A stretch of 64,000 nt of DNA, taken from positions 1 through 64,000 of the forward strand of contig JAJQEE010000118.1 of assembly GCA_021201865.1 (NCBI GenBank). The letters run 5' to 3'. The DNA comes from Tannerellaceae bacterium. GTDB lineage: Bacteria > Bacteroidota > Bacteroidia > Bacteroidales > Tannerellaceae. Of this stretch, positions 38,615-47,489 are shown one piece after another. Positions within the stretch are counted from its first letter, which is position 1. Each line of letters begins with the position of its first letter. The translations under genes and the position numbers were made by a program. The notes beneath the pieces are model-generated. The model was given only the letters and a program-made list of their open reading frames with translations. It was not told the DNA's origin and searched no databases.

Positions 38615-40165
38615 ATGCTACGGAAAATCAGGGTTATAGCAGCAGTTATCTGCTTTGCTTTAATCACATGCTTGTTTTTGGACTTTACAGGGATTTTACA
38701 CGTATGGTTCGGATGGTTGGTGAAAATACAACTTATTCCGGCTATCCTGGCTGTCAATGTGATTATACTTCTTATCCTCACTGCATGTACTCTTGCATTC
38801 GGACGTATATATTGTTCTGTCATCTGCCCGCTTGGCGTATTACAGGACGGTATCCCTAATCTGTCCGGCAGACGCAAAGGAAAGAAAAACCGTTTCCGCT
38901 ATTCCCAGGCTATCTCCTGGCTTCGTTATGGTATATTAGCCCTGTTTGTTGTGGGGCTGGTGGCAGGAATTAGTATCATCGTATCTCTGCTTGATCCGTA
39001 TGCAGCTTATGGACGTATCGCAAATAATCTCTTTGCTTCTCTCTATGGTTTGGGTAACAACCTGCTGGCCTCCTTCGAAAAATCAATAGACAGCTACTTG
39101 TTCTATCCTACTGAGGTGTGGATCAAAAGTGGAGTTGTACTGGGGATAGCGATTGTAGCGTTGGCCCTGGTCAGTATACTTGCATGGAAGAATGGCCGCA
39201 CGTATTGTAATATGATCTGTCCGGTAGGAACTATGTTAGGTTTCCTTTCCCGTTTTTCGTTCTACCACCCTACATTCGATGAGGAGAAATGTACCAAATG
39301 CGGGCTTTGCGAAAAAGCTTGTAAGGCTTCCTGTATCGATTCGAAGAACCTCACCATTGACCGGAGCCGTTGTGTGACCTGTTTCAATTGTATAGAGAAA
39401 TGTAAATTCAATGCGATGAACTATGCTCCCTCTATTATCCGGGCAGAGAAAACGGATCCTGCTATCCAGCAGCCGGATGGTGAAAGAACAAAAGGGATGG
39501 AACGGGCCGGCTTTTTATCTATTATAGGAAGTCTGGCCGTAGTAAACACGGTAAAAGCACAACAACTACAGATGGATGGAGGACTGGCAGATATTGAAGA
39601 TAAGAAGGTGCCTCATCGTCATACACCTGTTGTTCCCCCGGGAGCGAAAGGGGCCGGACATATGAAACAGCACTGCACTGCCTGTCAGCTTTGTGTCTCG
39701 GCTTGTCCGAATGAAATTCTGCGCCCGTCTACCAAACTTTCCACCTTTATGCAGCCGGAAATGTCTTTTGAAAGAGGCTACTGCCGCCCGGAATGTGTGG
39801 AGTGTTCGAAAGTTTGTCCTACAAGCGCTATACAGGAAATCACCACGGCCGACAAAACGGCTATCGCTATCGGCCAGGCCGTATGGATCAAAGACAATTG
39901 CGTGGTAAATACTGAAAAACTGGCATGTACAGCCTGTGAACGTCATTGCCCAACTAAGGCAATCACCCTTATTCCGGTCCATCCGGAAACACAGCAGGAA
40001 GAGTCCCCGGCAGGATTTCCGGGTAGGCGCCGCTCGCCGGAACTGAAATATCCGGTTATCGACAAAGAACTGTGTATTGGTTGCGGAGCGTGTGAATATC
40101 TCTGTCCGGCCCGTCCGTTTAGCGCGATATATGTAGAAGGTAATGTAAGACATCATACAGTTTAA
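38615..40165 (+). CDS. Membrane-bound polyferredoxin (NapH-like N-terminus plus four ferredoxin-type clusters)
   Basis: 516 residues. The N-terminal half has four to five membrane segments and two NapH/NosR-like motifs, GRIYCSVICPLG and GRTYCNMICPVG, followed by ferredoxin cysteines CTKCGLCEKACK (near residue 226) and CVTCFNCIEKCK. A hydrophobic internal segment (RAGFLSIIGSLAVVN) then precedes four more cysteine sets: CTACQLCVSACP (near 354), CRPECVECSKVCP, CTACERHC and CIGCGACEYLCP. Family knowledge points to electron transfer between the quinone pool or a donor and an extracytoplasmic reductase. The aldo/keto reductase 11 bases downstream is the likely partner. Confidence 0.88.
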   Translation: MLRKIRVIAAVICFALITCLFLDFTGILHVWFGWLVKIQLIPAILAVNVIILLILTACTLAFGRIYCSVICPLGVLQDGIPNLSGRRKGKKNRFRYSQAISWLRYGILALFVVGLVAGISIIVSLLDPYAAYGRIANNLFASLYGLGNNLLASFEKSIDSYLFYPTEVWIKSGVVLGIAIVALALVSILAWKNGRTYCNMICPVGTMLGFLSRFSFYHPTFDEEKCTKCGLCEKACKASCIDSKNLTIDRSRCVTCFNCIEKCKFNAMNYAPSIIRAEKTDPAIQQPDGERTKGMERAGFLSIIGSLAVVNTVKAQQLQMDGGLADIEDKKVPHRHTPVVPPGAKGAGHMKQHCTACQLCVSACPNEILRPSTKLSTFMQPEMSFERGYCRPECVECSKVCPTSAIQEITTADKTAIAIGQAVWIKDNCVVNTEKLACTACERHCPTKAITLIPVHPETQQEESPAGFPGRRRSPELKYPVIDKELCIGCGACEYLCPARPFSAIYVEGNVRHHTV

Positions 40166-40176
40166 AAAGAGTACCC

Positions 40177-41564
40177 ATGGAAAATAAAGATAAAAACAAA
40201 AATACGATCAACCGCAGGAGTTTCCTGACTGCATTAGGTACAGGAACTGCTCTTACAACAGCCAATTTAATAGGCTGCAAACCGGATAACAAAGTGTCTG
40301 CTTCCGGTGGCATTCTGGGAGAGATACCGACCGATAAAATGACATATCGTACCAATCCACACAGTGGTGATGTGGTATCCCTTTTAGGTTATGGGTGTAT
40401 GCGGTGGCCACTGAGAAACAGAGCAGACGGCAACGGGCAGGAAGTGGATCAGGAAACAGTGAATGAATTAGTGGACTATGCCATTGCACATGGGGTCAAT
40501 TACTTTGATACAGCTCCGGTGTATGTACAGGGCTGGTCGGAAGCGGCTACCGGTATTGCTTTAAGCCGGCATCCGAGGGATAAATATTTTATCGCTACCA
40601 AATCATCCCGTAATAATACATTAGAAAGCGGTATAGCTATGTATCGCAAATCCATGGAAGATTTGCAGGTGGACTATATTGATTATTACCTGCTTCATTC
40701 CGTAGGTGGAGGTGATGACGGTATCGCATTGTTTGAAGAACGTTTTATAACGAATGGATTGCTGGATTTCTTCCTGAAAGAAAAGGAAGCCGGACGTATC
40801 CGTAACCTTGGCTGGTCTTTTCATGGAGACGTAAAGGTGTTCGACCATGTGCTTGCAATGGATCTTCAATGGGATTTCTGCCAGATACAATTGAATTACC
40901 AGGACTGGAAACATGCGACCGGCAGAAATGTGAACGCGGAATATTTATATGCGGAATTAGTAAAGAAAAATGTCCCGGCTATTATCATGGAACCACTACT
41001 GGGGGGCGTCTGGCACGTGTCCCGGCGCAGGCACTTACGATGATGAGGGAAGTGCGTCCCGGCGATACGGCTGCCCAATGGGCTTTCCGTTACGCTGGTA
41101 CACCGGAACATGTACTTACCGTATTAACAGGCATGGTTTATATGGAACATGTACAGGAAAATATTGTGACCTATTCTCCTTTGGAACCACTTAATGAGCG
41201 GGAATATGAAACCCTGGAACAGGTAACTAAAATATTGGTAGACTCAGACTATATCCAGTGCACCACCTGCCAATATTGTATGCCATGCAAGTATGGGCTT
41301 GATATACCTGGTATTTTTGCACATTACAACAACTGTGTAAGCGCAAATCGGTTACTAAAAAGTTCCAATGATGAGAATTATAAAAAAGCGCGAAAGGAAT
41401 TCCTGATTGGTTATGACCGGAGTGTACCTAAACTGCGACAAGCAGCCCGTTGCACCGAATGTGAGGAATGTCTCCCTAAATGCCCGCAAAGCATACCTAT
41501 CATAGATGAAATGCGCCGGGTAGATGCCTACGTAGAACTACTAAAACAAAAAGCACAGTTCTAA
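40177..41564 (+). CDS. Tat-type lipoprotein aldo/keto reductase with C-terminal ferredoxin clusters, frame broken
   Basis: It begins with a twin-arginine signal, NRRSFLTALGTGTAL (residues 12-26), ending in a lipobox-like LIGC (Cys34), so export as a lipoprotein is likely. The reductase domain follows (GYGCMRWPLRN; YFDTAPVYVQG; DYIDYYLLHSV), then two 4Fe-4S sets, CTTCQYCMPC and CTECEECLPKCP. As given, the frame ends at 41043. One base missing in the six-G run 41001-41006 restores MEPLLGGRLARVPAQAL and reaches 41564, 462 residues. The same operon supplies a membrane polyferredoxin, suggesting electrons pass from membrane to this enzyme. The substrate is unknown. Confidence 0.88.
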
Positions 41565-41705
41565 CGGATTATTAATTATTTAAGTTCGTCAAAGCTTGTT
41601 GAGGGGGGTATATTTTGCTCGCCTACTGGTTCAGGGAGAGAATATAACCTTCTCAAATTGTACTTCAATTACCTGCTCAGATTCTCATTTTTCAGTAGGT
41701 GTATA

Positions 41706-41745
41706 AAAAGAAAAAACCTCTGAAATTATTTAATTTCAGAGGTTT
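41706..41745 (-). terminator. Terminator of tRNA-Lys (probably bidirectional)
   Basis: AAACCTCTGAAATTA (41714-41728), TT, TAATTTCAGAGGTTT (41731-41745) is a perfect fifteen-base stem. Read leftward from the tRNA it is followed by TTTTTTCTTTTT. The other direction lacks as good a T-run, but the stem could also stop the reductase transcript. Confidence 0.85.
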
Positions 41746-41766
41746 ATCAGGTCTTAAAACCTTAAT

Positions 41767-41842
41767 TGGTGATTCGCCTGGGGTTCGAACCCAGGACCCC
41801 ATCCTTAAAAGGGATGTGCTCTACCGGCTGAGCTAGCGAATC
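41767..41842 (-). tRNA. tRNA-Lys (anticodon TTT)
   Basis: The minus strand gives a 7-bp acceptor stem GATTCGC/GCGAATC, a D arm AGCTCAGCCGGTAGAGCA, the anticodon stem CATCC/GGATG with loop CTTTTAA (anticodon TTT), and a T arm CCTGGGTTCGAACCCCAGG. The encoded CCA is at 41769-41767. It is single, with a strong terminator downstream. Confidence 0.96.
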
Positions 41843-41921
41843 ATCCTGTGCGTTACTTCTGTAATGCGGGTGCAAAGGTAGGGATTATTTTTTTATATGC
41901 AAGACTTTTGAGTGTTTTTTC

Positions 41922-43067
41922 TTATTCCTTGTCAATTTCAGAAAGGTCTTCGAGGGGAGGAAGGATCTCAGGACCCTTTTCCGGTTTCCCTTCCATTAGG
42001 ATAAAACGCTTATAATAAGAGAGGCAGAGGGTCGTGAGTGGTAGAGCAATGATCAGACCTACAAAACCCAGTAAAGTCCCCCAAATAGATAAAGAAAGCA
42101 GGATGATCGCCGGATTTAGTCCCATCGCTCTTCCCATGATCCGGGGAGTAAGAAACAGATCCTGGATACATTGCACCACGCAGAGTACTAAAAGGGATAA
42201 TCCGAAAACAACCCAGAAGTTTTGTCCTGTCTCAGCAGATTTAAGCAGGCTGAGGATGGCCATCGGTATGATACCGATGGTTTGCAGGTAGGGGATCAGG
42301 TTGAGGAATCCGATAAAAAGACCCAGGGTAACAGCCAGCGGGAAATTGATGATCTTGAATCCGATTGCAAACAGGATCCCTACGCACAGGGTGATCAGGG
42401 ATTGACCACGGAAATAGCGGTTCATACTAATCTCCACGTCATCTGCCAATCCTTCGATAAAAGGGCGGTAACGTTCCGGAATTAGTTTTTTCCAGCCGTT
42501 TGCCAGTTTTTCATAATCCAGGAGTATAAAGATAAAATATAAAAGTATGACGAAGACAATGGCTGCCCCAAAGAGAATGGAGAATGTTCCGGATAACAGA
42601 GTCCACATTTTAGGTGCTAATTGCCGGACTGCTTTCAATATATTTTCTTTGCTGAACAGATCCATCCATTCGGCAATATCCACATTATTTTCAATAAAAA
42701 CAACCCACGATTCCGGGATGAAGGGAATGTGACTACCGGCCGGACTTTGGGTCCGGATGAGCATCAATGTTTTGTCTGCTTCCTGTGCAATAGAGGGGAC
42801 CACGATCGCCACTAATAAACTTATTACTAAAAACAGGGTTATTAAAACAGCTCCGATAGCAAGTATACGGCTTTTCAACCGGAGTTTATGTTGGAAAAAC
42901 TTTACCAGGGGTTGTACCAGATAAGCGAAAAGCCAGGCTATCAGGAAAGGAAGCAGGGCATTTCGTAGCAGGGCGATAAGATAAATCAGTATAACAATTC
43001 CAACAAAGCTGAATATGATACGGGTTACCCTATCAAACGTAAAAGGTTTTTCAAACAGGGAGTTCAT
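41922..43067 (-). CDS. AI-2E family (TqsA/YdiK/PerM-like) membrane transporter
   Basis: 381 residues with about eight membrane segments and the family C-terminal glycine-rich part GTLLGFVGLIIALPLTTL. It begins IIFSFVGIVILIYLIALLRN and ends in an acidic tail EILPPLEDLSEIDKE. The family includes AI-2 exporters, peptidoglycan-linked sodium/proton antiporters and others, so substrate is unknown. It is divergent from the PBP4 gene with only 42 bases between starts and a shared palindromic promoter. Confidence 0.88.
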   Translation of the reverse strand: MNSLFEKPFTFDRVTRIIFSFVGIVILIYLIALLRNALLPFLIAWLFAYLVQPLVKFFQHKLRLKSRILAIGAVLITLFLVISLLVAIVVPSIAQEADKTLMLIRTQSPAGSHIPFIPESWVVFIENNVDIAEWMDLFSKENILKAVRQLAPKMWTLLSGTFSILFGAAIVFVILLYFIFILLDYEKLANGWKKLIPERYRPFIEGLADDVEISMNRYFRGQSLITLCVGILFAIGFKIINFPLAVTLGLFIGFLNLIPYLQTIGIIPMAILSLLKSAETGQNFWVVFGLSLLVLCVVQCIQDLFLTPRIMGRAMGLNPAIILLSLSIWGTLLGFVGLIIALPLTTLCLSYYKRFILMEGKPEKGPEILPPLEDLSEIDKE

Positions 43068-43079
43068 ATAAAAAGTTTT

Positions 43080-43102
43080 TATCTTTGCTTTCTACAAAGA
43101 TA
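43080..43102. promoter_or_regulatory. Overlapping divergent -7 boxes forming a palindrome
   Basis: TATCTTTG (43080-43087), seven bases, CAAAGATA (43095-43102) is a perfect inverted repeat. Each arm is a TAnnTTTG box, one for the rightward PBP4 gene and one for the leftward AI-2E gene. No good TTTG was found at either -33 position. If both function, the two polymerases cannot bind together; otherwise it is an operator. Confidence 0.55.
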
Positions 43103-43109
43103 GAAGAAA

Positions 43110-44603
43110 GTGGGAAAGAATATGGAGATACGCCGGAAAATATTGATTTACACATTTGTTTTAGTGACTCTCTGGGGTGTGAATGCACAGATCCCACAGC
43201 CGGTAAAACAATTTGTGGGTTCAGAGAAGATGAAAGGGGCCTCTTTCTCATTGCAGGTAAAAGATCTTGAAAGTGGAAATATCCTGTATTCCTATGATGC
43301 AGACCGGGAATTAACACCAGCATCAGTGATGAAACTGGTGACCACAGCAACAGCTTTGGAATTATTAGGAGAGGAGACGCGCTTTCCAACTACGTTGTTA
43401 TATGACGGAGAACTGAAAGATGGAGTTCTGACTGGCAATCTTTATATCAAAGGGAGTGGTGATCCGACATTAGGCTCTGCTCATTTCGCGGCTGACAGAG
43501 CTACCTATACCTACGACCAGAATGAATTTATGCCTGAATGGCTATTTGCTGTTAAGCAAGCCGGGATTAGAAAGATTACCGGTTCGGTCATTGCGGATGA
43601 AAGTATATTTGATACGGAAGGTATTTCTCCTAAATGGCTGGTGGAAGATCTGGGAAGTTATTACGGAGCAGGAAGTTATGGTTTATCGGTATTTGATAAT
43701 ATACTGAAGGTTTACCTGAATACGGCTGCTCCGGGACGTTCTCCTGTGTTGGCTGACACTGAACCGGTTATTCCTTCACTTCGCTTTCATAACTATCTGG
43801 TTTCTTCCGGAAATACAACAGATAGTTCTTATGTGATCGGCTTTCCTTATTCGGAGGATCGTTTCCTCTATGGTACCGTACCGGCTAACCGCCAAAAGTA
43901 TCTCCTCCGGGGAGATATTCCGGATCCTCCTTTGTTTCTTGCCCAATATTTGTATGAAAGCCTTGTGAAAGAAGGAATGAAAATTGAAGGAGAAGCAACC
44001 AACTATCGTCTGTTATCTCTGGCCGGACGTTGGGATCCCGGAAAACAGACGGAGATTGTAACCACCTATTCTCCTCCGTTGATTGATATCATACAGATCA
44101 TCAATGAACGAAGCCATAATCTGTTTGCTGATGCTGTGATTAAAATGTTAGGACTTTCTTACAAACCCAAACCGGGAGAAGTAGTTTCTTCATTTGGTAA
44201 AGGGATTAAAGTAATTGAAAATTACTGGAAATCGGAAGGGCTGGACCTGACTCACCTCCATATGGCAGATGGCAGTGGCCTTTCAGTCACTAATAAATTG
44301 ACAGCCGGATTTACCTGTGATCTTCTTTTGTATATGGCTAAAAAATCTCCTTACCATGAATCATTCAGGCAGACTTTACCACGGGCCGGGATAGAAGGTT
44401 CCGTACGTAATTTTCTGAAAGGCTCTTCTTTGCAGGGAAATGCTCGCCTGAAAAGTGGTAGTATGAGTGCTGTCAAAGGATATGCCGGATATATTACCAA
44501 AGGAGACAAACAGTATGCCGTTGCTCTTTTTGTAAATAACTACAACTGTGACGGACGGGAAATCACAAAAGAAATAGAGAAATTATTACTTACACTATTC
44601 TAA
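43110..44603 (+). CDS. dacB: D-alanyl-D-alanine carboxypeptidase/endopeptidase (PBP4, S13 family)
   Basis: 497 residues. After a signal peptide (RRKILIYTFVLVTLWGVNAQ) come the penicillin-binding motifs: S72xxK75 in TPASVMKLVTT, SxN in ERSHNLFADAV and KSG in ARLKSGSMSAVKGYAG. The long insertion between SxxK and SxN is typical of class C PBPs. It trims D-Ala and cuts peptide crosslinks in periplasmic peptidoglycan. ATG 43110 and 43122 are both possible; the latter gives a shorter signal peptide. Confidence 0.92.
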   Translation: MGKNMEIRRKILIYTFVLVTLWGVNAQIPQPVKQFVGSEKMKGASFSLQVKDLESGNILYSYDADRELTPASVMKLVTTATALELLGEETRFPTTLLYDGELKDGVLTGNLYIKGSGDPTLGSAHFAADRATYTYDQNEFMPEWLFAVKQAGIRKITGSVIADESIFDTEGISPKWLVEDLGSYYGAGSYGLSVFDNILKVYLNTAAPGRSPVLADTEPVIPSLRFHNYLVSSGNTTDSSYVIGFPYSEDRFLYGTVPANRQKYLLRGDIPDPPLFLAQYLYESLVKEGMKIEGEATNYRLLSLAGRWDPGKQTEIVTTYSPPLIDIIQIINERSHNLFADAVIKMLGLSYKPKPGEVVSSFGKGIKVIENYWKSEGLDLTHLHMADGSGLSVTNKLTAGFTCDLLLYMAKKSPYHESFRQTLPRAGIEGSVRNFLKGSSLQGNARLKSGSMSAVKGYAGYITKGDKQYAVALFVNNYNCDGREITKEIEKLLLTLF

Positions 44604-44636
44604 TTCAGGTCCCCTCGCAAGAAGGAAGTTCTGCTA

Positions 44637-45383
44637 TTATATCTTAGGAATCAGAGATCGTTCCTGCAGGAATTCCATAAATTTCTGTTTGTAACTGTCG
44701 GAAACAGGAATATATTCTTTTCCGAAAACGATCCGGTTCCGCTCAATGATCCGGATCTTCTCAGGCTGAACGATAAAGGAGCGGTGAACCCGTATAAAGC
44801 GATTAGCAGGAAGTAGTTCTTCCATGGATTTCATACTCATCAAGGATAAGATTGGTCTGGCTTCATCTTCCACATAGATCTTCACATAGTCTTTCAGACC
44901 TTCTATATAAAGAATCTTACGGAGTTCTACCTGAATGAGTTTATATTCTGTTTTGATAAAGATACTTTCTATCTCCTGTTTCTCTTCCGGCTGTTTGGGA
45001 GAAGACTCGGGAGATTTTCGGATTAATTCATACCATTGGAGTGCTTTCGTCGCTGATTGAAGAAAATCAGGATAACTAATTGGTTTCAATAAATAGTCGA
45101 GAGCGTTCACTCTGTAGCTATCCAATGCATATTGTTCAAATGCTGTAGTAAAAATAATCCGGGTTTGCTCACCTACCATACGGGAAAATTCCAGACCTGT
45201 CAGGTCCGGTATTTGAATGTCCAGAAAAAGAAGATCCACCGGCTCGGTAGAAAGAGCGGATAACGCATTTACCACATTGGTATACTTCCCCTTTAATTCG
45301 AGAAAAGGGGTTTTCTGTACATAACTTTCCAATAAACTAATAGCCAACGGTTCATCGTCGACAATGGTACAGCTTAAACGCAT
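44637..45383 (-). CDS. LytTR-family response regulator
   Basis: 248 residues. The receiver domain has Asp55 in LLFLDIQIPDLTG and a conserved Lys in DYLLKPI; the C-terminal LytTR DNA-binding domain has YIEGLKDYVKIY and FIRVHRSFIV. Such regulators pair with LytS-type kinases. A kinase of that type lies at 47490-48578 on the same strand but is separated by glmS. ATG 45383 is preferred over the longer frame because it opens the standard receiver N-terminus. Confidence 0.92.
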   Translation of the reverse strand: MRLSCTIVDDEPLAISLLESYVQKTPFLELKGKYTNVVNALSALSTEPVDLLFLDIQIPDLTGLEFSRMVGEQTRIIFTTAFEQYALDSYRVNALDYLLKPISYPDFLQSATKALQWYELIRKSPESSPKQPEEKQEIESIFIKTEYKLIQVELRKILYIEGLKDYVKIYVEDEARPILSLMSMKSMEELLPANRFIRVHRSFIVQPEKIRIIERNRIVFGKEYIPVSDSYKQKFMEFLQERSLIPKI

Positions 45384-45491
45384 AATATAAGTATTTAACA
45401 GGAGATAGTTTAATCCTATATTCACTTTGTGTATGTATCTGATCGATGCATAGGAAAATAAATAAGTGAAATAAATGAACTCCTTTATTTT

Positions 45492-47339
45492 TTATTCTAC
45501 TGTAACCGATTTAGCCAGGTTACGGGGCTGATCCACATTTTTCCCTTTCCATACGGCAATATGATAGGCCATCAGTTGTAAAGGAATAGTGGTCAGTAAT
45601 GGGTCAAGCGCTTCTACGGTGCGGGGTAGTTCAATACAATAATCGGCAATTTCGGAGATCACTTCATCCCCCTCCGATACAATGGCAATAATTCTCCCTT
45701 GCCGTGCTTTCACAGCCTGAACATTACTCAATAATTTTTCATACAGGCTATTATGGGTTGCCACTACCACAACCGGCATCTCCATATCAATCAAAGCGAT
45801 CGGTCCATGCTTCATTTCGGCAGCCGGATAACCTTCTGCGTGAATATAAGAAATTTCTTTTAGTTTTAAGGCACCTTCCAGAGCTACCGGATAATTATAC
45901 CCTCTACCCAGATAGATAAAATTGTGAGCATACGTAAAGATCCTGGATAAAGAGGCTATTTTCTCATTGGTTTCCAGGGCCTTTTTCATCTTTTCGGGGA
46001 GTACCTGAAGCTCCTGTAATATTTCCTGTAATGTTTCGTCCGCAATTGTACCTTTTACTTTTGCCAGCGTTAAAGCGAGCATAGCCAGTACAGTTACCTG
46101 ACCGGTAAATGCTTTAGTGGATGCAACTCCGATCTCAGGACCAACATGGATGTAAGAACCTGTATGAGTCGCACGGGAGATAGAGGAACCTATTGCATTA
46201 CAAATACCATAAACAAAAGCACCCTTTTCTTTTGCCAGCTCGATCGCAGCCAGAGTATCTGCGGTTTCTCCTGATTGGGAAATCGCAATCACTACATCTC
46301 CTTCTCCCACAACCGTATGGCTGTAACGGAATTCGGAAGCGTACTCCACTTGTACCGGAATACGGCAATAATGTTCGATTAATTGGCGACCTATCAATCC
46401 GGCATGCCAGGAAGTTCCACAGGCAATAATAATGAACCGTTTAGCATTCATCAATTTATCTTTATGATCTATGATTGCAGATAGAATGACTTCATTCTCT
46501 TCTACATGCAGTCGTCCACGCATACAGTCCTGAATACATTCCGGCTGTTCAAAAATTTCTTTTAACATGAAATGAGGATATCCACCTTTTTCAATCTGCC
46601 CCAGATTCAACTCTAAAGTCTGCACTTCCGGGTCTAACGCTACATTGCTGAGATCTACTACTTTCAAAGGTTTTCCTTTGCTTAGTATGGCGATCTCCCC
46701 ATCCTCCGGATAAACCACCTGATCCGTATATTCAATAATTGGAGAGGCATCCGAACCAATAAAAAATTCATGTTCACCAATCCCGATCACTAAAGGGCTA
46801 CTTTTACGGGCTACAATGATTTCATCCGGATAAGTCTGATCTATAACCGCTAATGCATAAGCTCCTACCACCTCTTTTAATGCTAAACGGACAGCAGTCA
46901 GTAAATCCAGTTTTCCCGATTCTTTCATATAATCGATCAGTTGCACCAAGACTTCCGTATCCGTATCACTTTTAAACAGGTACCCTTTCTTTTGCAACTT
47001 CTCTTTTAATACATTATAGTTTTCTATGATCCCATTATGTACTAAAGCCAGATTGCCGGAAGCCGAAAGATGTGGATGGGCATTTACCTGGCAGGGTTCA
47101 CCGTGGGTGGCCCAACGGGTATGGGCAATTCCTATAGTTCCGGACAGATCTTCCCGTTCTCCATATGCTTCCAGTCCGGAAACTTTTCCTTTTACTTTGT
47201 ATACATTCAGATGAGCGGATCTTTCACTGATCAGCGCTACTCCCGCACTGTCATATCCACGGTATTCCAGTCTTTTCAATCCTTTTATCAATATAGGATA
47301 CGCATCCCTGCTACCTATATACCCAACAATTCCACACAT
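45492..47339 (-). CDS. glmS: Glutamine-fructose-6-phosphate aminotransferase
   Basis: Makes glucosamine-6-phosphate for cell-wall and lipopolysaccharide synthesis. 615 residues: the N-terminal glutaminase with catalytic Cys2 (MCGIVGYIGSRDAYP), two SIS sugar-isomerase domains (VIAISQSGETADT; RGYNYPVALEGALKLKE) and the invariant C-terminal end NLAKSVTVE. It lies between a LytS-like kinase and its probable regulator. I saw no glmS ribozyme upstream, as expected for this phylum. Confidence 0.96.
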   Translation of the reverse strand: MCGIVGYIGSRDAYPILIKGLKRLEYRGYDSAGVALISERSAHLNVYKVKGKVSGLEAYGEREDLSGTIGIAHTRWATHGEPCQVNAHPHLSASGNLALVHNGIIENYNVLKEKLQKKGYLFKSDTDTEVLVQLIDYMKESGKLDLLTAVRLALKEVVGAYALAVIDQTYPDEIIVARKSSPLVIGIGEHEFFIGSDASPIIEYTDQVVYPEDGEIAILSKGKPLKVVDLSNVALDPEVQTLELNLGQIEKGGYPHFMLKEIFEQPECIQDCMRGRLHVEENEVILSAIIDHKDKLMNAKRFIIIACGTSWHAGLIGRQLIEHYCRIPVQVEYASEFRYSHTVVGEGDVVIAISQSGETADTLAAIELAKEKGAFVYGICNAIGSSISRATHTGSYIHVGPEIGVASTKAFTGQVTVLAMLALTLAKVKGTIADETLQEILQELQVLPEKMKKALETNEKIASLSRIFTYAHNFIYLGRGYNYPVALEGALKLKEISYIHAEGYPAAEMKHGPIALIDMEMPVVVVATHNSLYEKLLSNVQAVKARQGRIIAIVSEGDEVISEIADYCIELPRTVEALDPLLTTIPLQLMAYHIAVWKGKNVDQPRNLAKSVTVE

Positions 47340-47489
47340 ATATAAATATAGATTATAATATTACTTATGGTTGGTAAATATACTTAAATAACAACATTTT
47401 GTAACGCAATGTTGGTTTGTGTTTGTTTTTTTGTCAGGTCAGATGATGAAATGAAAGATTTTTTACCTGATGACTTATACATTGAAAAA

